From Chrysochromulina tobinii (lineage: Eukaryota; Haptophyta; Prymnesiales; Chrysochromulinaceae): a DNA stretch of 34,171 nucleotides. Shown one piece after another: positions 16,714 to 25,498 of this stretch; position 1 is the first letter of the stretch; every line of letters begins with the position of its first letter. The notes below the pieces were generated by a model. It did not search any database. It was not told the DNA's origin and was given only the letters and a program-made list of their open reading frames with translations. The DNA is taken from assembly GCA_001275005.1 (NCBI GenBank), contig JWZX01002477.1, positions 1 to 34,171 of the forward strand, given 5' to 3'. Made by a program: the position numbers and the translations under genes.

Positions 16714-18555
16714 TCACGTTGAGGGCGGCCCGTTGCAGTCGCACCCGAGCGTTCTGTTGCAGCAGATGCCGTACTCGCCTTTCTTCTCGCCGGGGCCATC
16801 TGGAGCTGGGTCCGAATGGTACGGCACGATATCCTGCTTCACCTTCTCGTAAGCACTCATGATCGTCGCGATCACCGAGGCGAGGTGGGGGTCCTTGGGA
16901 GTAGTCGTGTTGACAGAGAGCGGATGCGCCTCCGATGGGTCGACCTGCCAAATTAGGACAGAAACTTCCAGATGAGGGAGGAGCTCACAGGCAATCAGTG
17001 TCCATCGACGCCGCACCTCGACATTGAAGAGGAGCGGCCCGTTGCTGCATTGCAGGGTCGGGCACCCCACGGGGGCCGAGGGAGAGACGCCGCACCCACT
17101 CAGGCCAGGCCCCGTAGCGAAGTGAGCCTTGTACGGACCAAACCGGGCGGCGGAGGGGCTGTTGCCATCGTTGCCTGCCTCGGCGCCTCCGTAGAAGAAG
17201 AGGATGTCGTGAAGGGACTTGCCGGACTCGTTGAAGAGGATGGACTTGAAGTCGCGCCCGTCGTACACCCGATCCGTCGGCAGCGGAACCCCCGCCAGAC
17301 CAAGGACCGTCGGGAAGACGTCCATGGAGGAGACGATCTCCGCGGAGCGCGTGAAAGGCTCGATGACACCAGGCCAGTGCGCAAAGCCCGCCTCGCGGAT
17401 GCCCCCCTCCCAGGTTGACCCCTTGCCGACGTTCCAGTACCCGGCGTACCGCGCCGACAGAAGCCCCTCTGACCCACCCGATGTGCCCTGGACCAGCCAC
17501 GGGCCGTTGTCCGCTGTGAACAAAATGAGCGTATTGCCCTCGATGCCGTTGGCCTTCAGCCGCTCAGCGACTTGCCCCACGAGCGTGTCGATCTCGGCGA
17601 GCGCGTCGCCAAAGGCTCCGCGGCGCGTAGCGTTCTTGTGCTCGCAGTCGCAGTACCTGAGGGGAAAGGGCGCCGTGTTGAGCAAGTGCAGAGGTGGGCT
17701 CTGCCGTGGGTGAGGCGGCGGGGCGCACTGCTTCTCAGGCTGATTGTCCATGGTCGTGTGCACGTGCGAAAAGGGGAGGTAGAGGAAGAAAGGCTCATCC
17801 TTATGTTCGTCGATGAAGGAGGTTGCAAACGTGCGGTATTGCGGAGACAGGTTTGTAAGGTCGACCGGCTGCTCAAGGACGGTGGTAGTCACGGTGCCGT
17901 CGGCATTCTTGCGCTGCTCCACGAGGGGCAAGAAGTCGCCGCCAGGGTCGTCCGCCTCCCCGGCGCTCAATGGCCGCGCCAAGCCCGCCTCCACGTATGG
18001 CTTGATCGCGGACTCTGATGCCGATGCACCGGGCCGTTGGCTGAAGCCGGATGTGCCGCCGCCCGGCTTGTCGCATGGCGACGCGCGTGCCTTTCCCATA
18101 TCATCGCTGAAGGGTATGCCCAGGTACGCATCGAATCCGCGAGCCGCTGGAAGGTACGCCTCGCGTTGGCCGAGATGCCATTTTCCGCATGCCCCGGTCG
18201 CGTAACCCGCTGTCTTGAGTTGCGAGGCAAGCGTCGTCTCGTTCAACGGAAGCCCGCTGTCTGTGGTTTGGCCGAACACGCCCGGGATGCCCATCCGAGA
18301 CCACTGGCGGCCCGTCATCAACGACGCGCGCGAGCACGAGCAGACCGGGCAAGCGCTGTACCAAGTAGTGAGGACCTTGCCGCTGAACGCCAGCTTATCG
18401 ATTTGTGGAGTCTTGGTCGTTGGATGGCCGGTAAAGCCCGTGTCTCCGTAGCCAAGATCGTCGACAAAAAAGAGCACAACGTTCGGCTTATCAAGTGGCG
18501 CTCGCGCCGCCGCGGACGTGGCAAGGACGCCACACAAGAAGAAGCTGCGCTTCAT
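16714..18555 (-). CDS. Secreted sulfatase (arylsulfatase A/GALNS-like), atypical CSCSR active site
   Basis: The start is the ATG at 18555, giving a signal peptide (MKRSFFLCGVLATSAAARA); the frame extends upstream only to a GTG. The product is 613 residues unspliced, or 589 if the proposed 72-nt intron (17657-17728) is removed. Metal and sulfate-site residues include DDLGYGD (Asp32-33), Lys125 and His127 in GKWHLG, the His in SHVH, and ADNGP. The formylglycine signature reads CSCSRASLMTGR with Cys72 as the residue to be oxidised, but the usual Pro (or Ala) two residues on is Cys74. Sulfatases hydrolyse sulfate esters; a lysosomal or extracellular role on sulfated polysaccharides is inferred. 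The C-terminal region carries several Cys (GICCNRTLGCDCNG). Activity depends on whether the CSCSR motif is matured. Confidence 0.9.
   Translation of the reverse strand: MKRSFFLCGVLATSAAARAPLDKPNVVLFFVDDLGYGDTGFTGHPTTKTPQIDKLAFSGKVLTTWYSACPVCSCSRASLMTGRQWSRMGIPGVFGQTTDSGLPLNETTLASQLKTAGYATGACGKWHLGQREAYLPAARGFDAYLGIPFSDDMGKARASPCDKPGGGTSGFSQRPGASASESAIKPYVEAGLARPLSAGEADDPGGDFLPLVEQRKNADGTVTTTVLEQPVDLTNLSPQYRTFATSFIDEHKDEPFFLYLPFSHVHTTMDNQPEKQCAPPPHPRQSPPLHLLNTAPFPLRYCDCEHKNATRRGAFGDALAEIDTLVGQVAERLKANGIEGNTLILFTADNGPWLVQGTSGGSEGLLSARYAGYWNVGKGSTWEGGIREAGFAHWPGVIEPFTRSAEIVSSMDVFPTVLGLAGVPLPTDRVYDGRDFKSILFNESGKSLHDILFFYGGAEAGNDGNSPSAARFGPYKAHFATGPGLSGCGVSPSAPVGCPTLQCSNGPLLFNVEVRRRWTLIACELLPHLEVSVLIWQVDPSEAHPLSVNTTTPKDPHLASVIATIMSAYEKVKQDIVPYHSDPAPDGPGEKKGEYGICCNRTLGCDCNGPPST
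17657..17728 (-). other. Candidate in-frame 72-nt intron of the sulfatase gene
   Basis: The donor is CA|GTGCGCC at 17728. The acceptor, after a pyrimidine-rich CCCTTTCCCCTCAG|, ends at 17657. Being 24 codons with no stop, it does not break the frame. Its translation is a low-complexity Pro/Leu/His insert between QPEKQ and the Cys-containing YCDCEHKNATRRG, just before the conserved RRGAFGDALAEID. Splicing would join QPEKQ directly to YCDCEH. Confidence 0.65.
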
Positions 18556-18741
18556 AAGGCCGCCCCGTCTCCTCGACGCGAGCGAGGAGAGCGCTCGGGG
18601 CCCGACCAGGACGCGGGTGTCCAATGACGAAACCGAGAACTCCACACCTGAGACTCTTCGTAGACTTCACTGCCTGTGAACATGTGGCTTCGCTGCCTGG
18701 ACACATGTGTAACACAGCGGTTTTCCACGGTCCACATGGAA

Positions 18742-18855
18742 GTCATCCTCATCCTCATCCTGGACCAGCGCAGTGCCAAAACATCCTCATCCTCAATCCT
18801 CATCCGAATCCTCAACCGAATCCTCATCCTCATCCTCATCCTCATCCGAGGATGA
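18742..18855 (-). repeat. CATCCT/ATCCTC simple repeat encoding an acidic tail
   Basis: An imperfect hexanucleotide repeat of the CATCCT type (plus strand) covers the last codons of the GIY-YIG gene, read as Asp/Glu, and about 50 bp past its stop. It is broken by AATCC variants. Confidence 0.8.
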
Positions 18856-19581
18856 GGACTCCTCCTCTTCCGAGAAACGGTTCCCGGCGACGTCACTTGT
18901 CGCGTAGCAGTCCTCGATCGTGTGACTCGCCCGCCCACAGCGACGGCACCCGTCGAGAGAGTTGCGCAAGCGCTTTTTGGTCGACGACGCGGATGGCGAC
19001 ACGCCCCCACCGCGGCCGCCTTGGCCACCTCGGCCGCCCTGCCACGCTGATTCTGCAGCAGCTGCAGCCCGCTGCTCCGCTGCAGCCGCACGCTGCTCAG
19101 CTGCAGCGTACCTCGGGCGCTGCGGTCCGGTTGGTGCACTCGTTGATGTGGAGGGCGAAGCATCATCGTCCTCAATGGCATTGCCCATCACATCCGTCCT
19201 CGCGAAGCATGCAGTAGCCCAGTGGCCCTGATGCCCGCACCGTAAGCAGCCGTTGGTGGCGTGATACATTTCCTTGCACAAAGCCTTCACGTCCTCGCGA
19301 GACAAATGCGGACGCGAATATGAGCCACCACGCACGGAGTCGATGCCACGATCGAGCATCACCGCTTTCACATGCGCGTCTTCCTGCAAGCGCGCCGCCT
19401 CGTCGGAGCACTCGAGCTTCCGCAGCTTGTACTTCTGCGAGAAGCACAGCGGTGGATGCAGCCGTGTCCATTCGGCGCCGGCACCATCGCGATGCTCTTT
19501 TAGACGTGCAGCTGGGTTGGTGGTGGTGCCGACATAGAAATGGTTTTCCTTCAGCTCCAGCGTGTAGAGGAATAGAGGCAT
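18793..19581 (-). CDS. GIY-YIG-like domain protein with two CCHC zinc knuckles
   Basis: The 262-residue product starts at the ATG at 19581; the frame is open further upstream but that part has no family resemblance. Residues 1-90 resemble the GIY-YIG nuclease fold: LYTLEL for GIY, FYVGTT for YIG, then ARLKEH with the Arg expected in the active site. CCHC zinc knuckles (C-x2-C-x4-H-x4-C) lie at 112-125 and 212-225. Each is followed by a similar tail (ARTDVMGNAIEDDD and ATSDVAGNRFSEEEE), so the knuckle-plus-tail unit was duplicated. Between them are EQRAAAA repeats and a GGRGG segment; the C-terminus is Ser/Asp/Glu-rich. Knuckles usually bind single-stranded nucleic acid. Whether the domain cuts DNA is uncertain; no transposase or integrase lies nearby. 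Confidence 0.75.
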   Translation of the reverse strand: MPLFLYTLELKENHFYVGTTTNPAARLKEHRDGAGAEWTRLHPPLCFSQKYKLRKLECSDEAARLQEDAHVKAVMLDRGIDSVRGGSYSRPHLSREDVKALCKEMYHATNGCLRCGHQGHWATACFARTDVMGNAIEDDDASPSTSTSAPTGPQRPRYAAAEQRAAAAEQRAAAAAESAWQGGRGGQGGRGGGVSPSASSTKKRLRNSLDGCRRCGRASHTIEDCYATSDVAGNRFSEEEESSSSDEDEDEDEDSVEDSDED

Positions 19582-19721
19582 CAGGATTTGGAGTTCAAGT
19601 GGCACCGCGCGCGCGCGCGGCCTGTGTTCGTGTGGCGGGCGCTTCACGCGGGGGTTTTCGGGAACGTACCGACCTGTGAACCAAACTTGACAGCTGTGAA
19701 AAATACAGCACGTGACGTGTT

Positions 19722-19729
19722 TACCGGTA
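19722..19729. promoter_or_regulatory. TACCGGTA palindrome upstream of the GIY-YIG gene
   Basis: This perfect 8-bp palindrome lies about 140 bp upstream of the ATG at 19581, between that gene and the stop of the GT61 gene. The same word occurs at four other non-coding places in the window. A regulatory role is inferred only from its recurrence. Confidence 0.3.
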
Positions 19730-19832
19730 CATGTGATGTGCGACCTGGGATCATACAACGTGCGAGGCTTTGCAGATTTGCAGTGCTCGTTTCAGACTGC
19801 AATTTCACACAATGCAACGCACATCTCAGTTC

Positions 19833-21806
19833 TCACGACAAAGACGCATTGCCAGACGAGTTGCCTGGCACCCAGTAGGGGCACGCTCGCACGGGCCGGT
19901 CATCGTACGCGCCCCCCATGTGCCCAATGGAGGCCACGGCCGCCATCGCCACTTGCTGCACCTGATCCGAGTAGAGGTGGATCCCTTTACCCGTTGCCTG
20001 TCCGGCGCAATGCGCGTACTCCTTGCGTGTCCGGTCGTAGCGATTCGTCCTGTTGTCGCACACCTCGCGGCTAAAGTACGTGTGGCCCGACAGGATTGCT
20101 ACGTTGCGGTAATAATAGACCATCTCCTTCTCGGCCTGTGACTCATGCCCGCTTGGCGAGCTCGTATCTTGAACCGAGATGCGGTGGAACTCAACGACAG
20201 CGCTGCCGTGCTGCATCCACATGACGTTCATCAGCTGGGCACCATGGATGCCCATTGCGACGTTACATCCTTCCATCTGGCTGACCTGATGACGAAGCGT
20301 AGTAGCGGATTGGAACAGGATATCGCGCGTTTGCACCCGCTGGTGCCCGCGGCAGATCCCGCCCAAAGTTTGGTGCATCTCGTGGACGCAGTTTGCTGCC
20401 TCATACCGGGGAAACTCTCGATGGGCCTTGTTCCATGTCCACGTGCGCCCGGCGGGCTTGTTGGGATCGGACCTCAATAACAGGCACACCTCCGTTCTCG
20501 ACGGCTCGTGCAACGTGTGATGCGGCCACAGCATGTGGCGCAAATTCATCCTCGTGAGCATGTCCCTGACAAATGCGCGCCAGACGTATCCAGCTTCGGA
20601 GCTCGCGCATGCAAAGTGACGTCCAAACGAGAGGCTCCAGAGCGTGTCAGCAACGCCGCTGCCCTTGCCCTCCGAATCACGGAATTCCTGATTTTCGGTG
20701 ACGATCTTCGGCGCATACGGCAGGATCACGAGCTTATCATATGAGCACCATGGCACTTTGTACGGCGGATCCTTGACCTTACACGACCTGCACCAGGTGT
20801 GCGGATTCAGCACCCGACCTCCGACGAGCGTGCTCCATCCGCTCCTTGATGAATTTGGAAAGACCAGGTAGCTGTGCCGACGTGTGAAGAGCACGTCCGC
20901 CACGGGAAGTTCGGCGTCGCTGCACTCTTGGTCACCCAAGCTGGCACGGGCGCAACCCAATGCTTTGAGCGCTTGCCAAACAGTAAACATTCTCGACATT
21001 CGATGCCACAGATTGGAGGATCCTGACACTGTCTTGCTGCAGCCATTGCAAGCCTTGTCGACTATGAGAAGAAGCCGTGGTGATGCTGACGCAGACGTCG
21101 CGCCCGTTGCGATGGTGCACCGAGAAGAAGTCGTGTTCGTCTGGTTGCTCGACCATCGTTCCAGATACTCGCGCACTACCTTCGCGGTGCTATCGTCGCA
21201 GGGATCTTCCCCACACACGCGAGTTTCCTTGCTGTTCAAGGCATCTTTGTGCCACTTGGGAAGAACTGTCGGGCTGGGCTCACGCGTGTAGCACTGCCTC
21301 TGGCCGTCCACGAGCGTCATGAGTTTGCAGTCGCGGATGTAAACTGGACGGAACCCTTGGAGCGTCCTGATGTGGGTCGGAGACGCAGCGGGCCGTTGGC
21401 ATGCATCCTCTTGCGCGACGCGTGCGCATTTGCCTATCGGCAGCCATCCATCCATGGTGCCGCAGCGGACTGAGACGTCACGCAGCACTTGATCTGCGCG
21501 TGGCACACCAGGAGGCAACACCAGGCTCTCTGTGCACCCACGTGCATCAAGGCCGGCAAGCACCCAACCAAAGGCACCGGGCTTCTGCCTCCAATGATGG
21601 AAGGCGCGGCATCGGCCATCGTAGTACCAGCAGTCTGCAAATCCTTGGCTTACACGCACTTGTAGAAGGCGGCGCGATACGGACTCTTCACACTTCCTCG
21701 GGTTGTTGTCAAAGAGGTTGCACGTGTCGGCAGGCGTGCGGTGAGCTGAAGGGCATGTAGTTGGCGGCTCAGCCAGTGTAGTGAAGGCTGCGAGGCTGGA
21801 ATGCAT
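19833..21806 (-). CDS. GT61-family-like (DUF563) glycosyltransferase
   Basis: The 657-residue product starts at the ATG at 21806. The C-terminal half carries the GT61/DUF563 hallmark MGIHGAQLMNVMWMQHGSA followed by VVEFH (motif at about 521-527), and upstream segments such as RMFTVWQAL and EVCLLLRSD fit the family. GT61 enzymes include plant xylosyl- and arabinosyltransferases and animal EOGT-type O-GlcNAc transferases; donor and acceptor here cannot be told from sequence. The N-terminal 200 residues are Cys-rich (about 15 Cys) and unrecognised. No signal peptide or membrane anchor is visible at the chosen start. Most relatives are Golgi or ER enzymes, so a missing 5' exon is possible, though a TATA-like box about 50 bp upstream argues for the start used. 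NQTNTT and NSS sequons suggest a luminal location. Confidence 0.75.
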   Translation of the reverse strand: MHSSLAAFTTLAEPPTTCPSAHRTPADTCNLFDNNPRKCEESVSRRLLQVRVSQGFADCWYYDGRCRAFHHWRQKPGAFGWVLAGLDARGCTESLVLPPGVPRADQVLRDVSVRCGTMDGWLPIGKCARVAQEDACQRPAASPTHIRTLQGFRPVYIRDCKLMTLVDGQRQCYTREPSPTVLPKWHKDALNSKETRVCGEDPCDDSTAKVVREYLERWSSNQTNTTSSRCTIATGATSASASPRLLLIVDKACNGCSKTVSGSSNLWHRMSRMFTVWQALKALGCARASLGDQECSDAELPVADVLFTRRHSYLVFPNSSRSGWSTLVGGRVLNPHTWCRSCKVKDPPYKVPWCSYDKLVILPYAPKIVTENQEFRDSEGKGSGVADTLWSLSFGRHFACASSEAGYVWRAFVRDMLTRMNLRHMLWPHHTLHEPSRTEVCLLLRSDPNKPAGRTWTWNKAHREFPRYEAANCVHEMHQTLGGICRGHQRVQTRDILFQSATTLRHQVSQMEGCNVAMGIHGAQLMNVMWMQHGSAVVEFHRISVQDTSSPSGHESQAEKEMVYYYRNVAILSGHTYFSREVCDNRTNRYDRTRKEYAHCAGQATGKGIHLYSDQVQQVAMAAVASIGHMGGAYDDRPVRACPYWVPGNSSGNASLS

Positions 21807-21850
21807 GAGAGTCCGATCCTTCGTTGCACATGACGCGGCCCGAAGCGCAC

Positions 21851-21863
21851 TCTTATACCGGTA
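21851..21863 (-). promoter_or_regulatory. TATA-like box and TACCGGTA palindrome upstream of the GT61 gene
   Basis: Read on the minus strand, TACCGGTA (21863-21856) overlaps TATAAGA (21857-21851), about 45-57 bp before the ATG at 21806. The spacing would allow a leader of about 20 nt. The assignment rests on motif and position alone. Confidence 0.35.
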
Positions 21864-23169
21864 CCTTTAAAAAGAGCTCTGGTGACCGTTTCAAAGACAG
21901 TGGTGGCACACACGGTTCACACACACGAACGATCACACGGGTCAGAACCCACGCACGCACCAGCCAAGTCCCAAGAGCCAACCGCCCAACCCCCGGCCAA
22001 CATGCTTGGCGAACTACTGTACCCGCGGTATGATTCTTTGCCTTTGGGCGCGCATGTTGATCCCCGGCGCCCCGCAGGCGCCGCTGTTGAGTTGTGAACG
22101 TGTAGTGAATGTGTGTCGCGCGGCGTCTTAACCGTGGCGTCGGCCAGGAACGAAAAGGTTCGTCAAAAGTCTCGGTTTCGTCATGTCGTTGTGAGCTCCT
22201 CGGAGCCTGGCACTGCGCAGCGTGTGAGCTCACCTCTCGTTCTTGTTCCCCTTCCATGGTTCGGTGCCTCTTCACCGTCATCTTGTTGCTAAGTTTCAAC
22301 GATTCAGTGGCGTGGCGCACGCGTGCGCATGCGCCACGTGTCAAGAGCACAACCGATCAATCCGCTATTCAGCCGCCTCTCGTGGCTGGCCCCACTCGGA
22401 CTCGCTTGCGGCTGAAGAAGAGGAGTGATGCGATGGCCTACGCGCAACCTTCAGAACTCTTCTGGTTCGAGCCTCCGCGGAAACAGTCCGTCGATGAGAG
22501 TTCGAGAGGTTCGACACAGGAACGCGCTGGTGTGGCCGATCACCACCGATCACCACCCGGGCTTGGCATGTGACAACAAGGCGCGCCGTGCCTTGGCATG
22601 TGACAATGCGCCGGGGGCTGATGCTATATTTTGCGTGCGATAGACGTGGTCGCACGCTCTCGATGTCCTAATCTAGGACGGCCGCTGAGTATGGTAAATC
22701 ATGACGGGAAACCGGGTGCGCGGGCAAGGCGCGCCGCACACTGTCACTGCCACGAAAGTTTTGTATTAACACATGACGCTTTGAGCTCCATAGGAGCTGG
22801 ATGGATGAAGTGTTTCAATAACGATGTTTCATCTCCCATGTACGACTACATCTTGACAGACTACAATTGCTGCTCGCCGCTCTCTGGCCGGCTGTCCCCC
22901 GAGCTCCCCCGCCCACAGTACCGCGGGCATGATGTGAGGCCACAGCGGGTCTATGAGGCACGACTGCCTCCGTTCCGAACTACGCTAAGGACACAGCAGC
23001 AAGATGAGAGCATAAGCCGTCCGGCGATGCGAGTCCACCCACAGTGCCGGCCGGACCCTGCTCAAGCACAACACGCCCTCTGGCAACCTGCAACCGCCAT
23101 TGAACCGCCACCAACGATGAGAGATGGTACGAGGCAGGTACAAGTAACAAGGTAGATCAAGACCTGTGG
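21864..23169. other. Gene-poor intergenic region
   Basis: About 1.3 kb separate the GT61 promoter from the 3' end of the next minus-strand gene. Open frames of 150-175 codons on the plus strand (22109-22573, 22631-23155) show no domain or family signal. The region holds a small direct repeat, TTGGCATGTGACAA, at about 22562 and 22594. At 22147-22190 there is a stretch resembling part of the 4.0-4.5 kb direct repeats (shared AAAAGGTTCGTC and GGTTTCGTCAT). Confidence 0.55.
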
Positions 23170-24000
23170 TCAATGCGATGGCGGGTCGGCCACCCACAAG
23201 ACGAGTGGCGCGTCGACGGCGAGGTGCCCCCCCTTTGGCAGGCTGAGCTGCAGGCTCAGAAGGCCGTCCTCACCGTCCATCAGATGATTGCCCACTACTG
23301 GCGGGCACAAGCGCAGCGTGGCATGCGCTTGGGGGGCTGCGTGGAGGAGCGCATCAACGAGGGAGCTTCCAAACGGTTCAGTGAGGTCGTGACCGTCACT
23401 CACATTGAACGTGGCCTGGAGTGCACGGTAATCCAACTCCTTCGGCCACGTGATGGCGTCACTCTCGATCGACTTCCAAACGACCCTGGTCTTGGTGACG
23501 CGGGTAGGATCATGATCATCACAGTCGACGCCACTATTCCCGCTGAAGACGAGGGATAGAGATGCCTTGCCTGGGAGCCCATGCACCGCGCCCCACCGCA
23601 ATAACACGGTGAGCCGAACAGCACGATGCGAGGCTGCTGAGCCCTTGTGCATACTGAAGAGCTCAAGATGCTTCACGATGGTTTTCACTTGAGTCGCGGA
23701 GAGGGCGATGGCGACCGCCGGCTGGGTCGGGGCCAGCGTCGCCCTAGCGTGTCGCGTGATCGCCGTCTGTTTGTGCGCCGCGTCGAGCATGACCTCCCGA
23801 CGCAAGAGAAGGAAGCGCACGACGTGTTGGACGGTGTCTGGATCGAGGCCCTTACGCTGTAGCACCCACACGTAGAAAGGCAGCAAGGGCGGCAGGTACA
23901 CGTGGATCAGCGTGGTCCGTGCGACGCCTCTTGTATCGAAGAGGGCACCGTGGCGGTCTCGGCACGGATCTGCAGAAAGGAGCCCACTAGCCCTGCCTTG
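23170..24000 (-). CDS. Unrecognised protein, probable C-terminal exon of the adjacent gene
   Basis: This frame is open from 24000 to the stop at 23170 and has no ATG near its beginning (the first is about 38 codons after the GTG at 23901). It reads as ordinary folded protein: RTTLIHVYLPPLLPFYVWV, LQRKGLDPDTVQHVVRFLLL, VAIALSATQVKTIVKHLEL. It overlaps the end of the upstream frame (stop at 23907) by about 90 bp. Lack of a start plus the overlap suggests a single gene joined by a short intron or a frameshift near 23970-24020. A GT...AG pair of 44 nt (about 24013-23970), ending in a pyrimidine-rich TTTCTGCAG, would link the frames, but its donor is not of the GTGC type seen elsewhere. Function unknown. 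Confidence 0.55.
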   Translation of the reverse strand, partial: QGRASGLLSADPCRDRHGALFDTRGVARTTLIHVYLPPLLPFYVWVLQRKGLDPDTVQHVVRFLLLRREVMLDAAHKQTAITRHARATLAPTQPAVAIALSATQVKTIVKHLELFSMHKGSAASHRAVRLTVLLRWGAVHGLPGKASLSLVFSGNSGVDCDDHDPTRVTKTRVVWKSIESDAITWPKELDYRALQATFNVSDGHDLTEPFGSSLVDALLHAAPQAHATLRLCPPVVGNHLMDGEDGLLSLQLSLPKGGHLAVDAPLVLWVADPPSH

Positions 24001-25079
24001 TCACGAACCCCACTGGTGCAGACGTCTGTGAGGAGATTCAGTATCGAGAAAGCGAGCACGGGCTCGGCCTCTGACGGATGTGCCGAGGCGCCCGGGAGAG
24101 CGTGCTGGCGCCTGTGCATGAGTGCGGGAGCCGGTACGACGGTCCGATGGCCAGTCATCGAGATCTCGATCTCGTTGGTCTCGGGGAGGAGCTTGAGGCA
24201 TCCCGTACTATAAATCCCACCCTGATGATCCCATCGCATTGCGCGGACGATATTATAATCGACCACGCTCGCAAGGCGGGCCAGCTGCTCGAGAGCCGCG
24301 TAGACCGGCGGCGACAGGTGGAGCCAGAGCCACACAGGCCGCTCGCTCTCGCGCCTGGCACGCCGCTGGACGTCCTCCAGAAAGCATTCGAAGACGGCTC
24401 TCCTCCAGTCGCCCTCTGCTGCCTTGGCGGACGGTCCGAGCCGATGCCACGTGAGCTGCTTCAGAGCTTCGAGATTGAGGAGCTCGGTCGTGCCATCGTA
24501 TATGTTGCGTGCGCAAGCCGGCTTCGAAGCCCACTGCACCACGAACGCGCCAGGCGTGACTTTGGGGCCAGGCGTGGCCGATCTCGCGGCCTTGGCGGGA
24601 CGCTTCCCCTGCGATTTCACGCTGGGCTCCGTTTGGGGCGATGCAATGGCGGCGACGACGGCGACCGCTGACGACGGGCCGGGCGAGCCACCCGCGTTAT
24701 TGGACGCGAGGCGTGGGCTCACTCGAGGCGCGGGAGGCGGAGGAGCAGGCTCGAAGCCGATCACCTTGCCAGCCTTACGGCCGTCACTGGTGAAGACTCG
24801 AAGGCCGTTCACCCCAATCTTCACACCGTCGACGTTGCCGTCCACCTGCAGATTCTTGTAGTTGGGTTTGTTACCGTGCTCCTCATCGTATGCCTTGCGA
24901 GCGGCCTTGACAATCTCCGCAAGCGTGCTGGGAGAGAGCACGCCTCGCATCAGCGACTCGACAAGGACCTCGTTCGGCTGCGATGAGAGCCAGTCGCGGA
25001 GTGCATCTTTCTTTCTTTGGCGCTGCTCCACGTGTACCTGCCAGTTGTTTCGGCACGGCAGACGCGCGAGGCTTTCCAT
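23907..25079 (-). CDS. Unrecognised protein, N-terminal part
   Basis: The start is placed at the ATG at 25079 (MESLARLPCRNNWQ); the frame runs on upstream to a GTG at 25319 through less convincing sequence. The 390-residue frame has an N-terminal region rich in charged residues (VEQRQRKKDALRDWL, EIVKAARKAYDEEH). Then comes VDGVKIGVNGLRVF, a disordered Pro/Ala/Ser linker, and a second folded region (VWLWLHLSPPVYAALEQLA, VVDYNIVRAMRWDH). No motif I know is present. The end (EASHGPR) looks like out-of-frame translation, in line with an unrecognised junction to the 23170-24000 frame; the joined protein would be roughly 640 residues. It lies head to head with the helicase gene. Confidence 0.55.
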   Translation of the reverse strand: MESLARLPCRNNWQVHVEQRQRKKDALRDWLSSQPNEVLVESLMRGVLSPSTLAEIVKAARKAYDEEHGNKPNYKNLQVDGNVDGVKIGVNGLRVFTSDGRKAGKVIGFEPAPPPPAPRVSPRLASNNAGGSPGPSSAVAVVAAIASPQTEPSVKSQGKRPAKAARSATPGPKVTPGAFVVQWASKPACARNIYDGTTELLNLEALKQLTWHRLGPSAKAAEGDWRRAVFECFLEDVQRRARRESERPVWLWLHLSPPVYAALEQLARLASVVDYNIVRAMRWDHQGGIYSTGCLKLLPETNEIEISMTGHRTVVPAPALMHRRQHALPGASAHPSEAEPVLAFSILNLLTDVCTSGVRDKAGLVGSFLQIRAETATVPSSIQEASHGPR

Positions 25080-25498
25080 CCCACGTGCGAGCAGAGGGGC
25101 TCTCGCGCGCTCTCGCTCGAAGCCGCCCTCGCTAGGTAGCTCGCTCGCTCGCTCCACGCGCGCCGTTCCCGCGTGAATGGTCACGTTTCCCCACAAGGGA
25201 GTCGGCGAGTGCGGGAGCCCCTCACGCTCGGCGTGGGAGCCTCCATTCACAATGAGAAAGGAGGGACTGCAGTCTAGTCGGCGGAAAGATTTTACCGTCG
25301 CCAGCCGTATCACCTGCACACCGTCGCCTTACCATCGTGTAGTGCCAGACCCCGCCGCGGAGCGCTCCGTCTTTCTCGTGACTTGACGACTTGACTCATC
25401 GTGAGCCTCCCCGTTGCCCCACAAGTTTCGTTCACGGTCACTTTCGTCGTGCTCATTCACGCCTCTCATTCGCGCCACGATTCGACTTCTCTGCTGCA
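25080..25498. promoter_or_regulatory. Divergent promoter region, hypothetical gene and helicase
   Basis: About 420 bp lie between the chosen ATG codons of two divergent genes (25079 minus, 25499 plus). No TATA box or known site stands out. Confidence 0.4.

Noticed and set aside
22631-23155. 174-codon plus-strand frame in the gene-poor region
   Set aside because: No domain, no homologous feel and no supporting signals; the length is within chance for GC-rich DNA.
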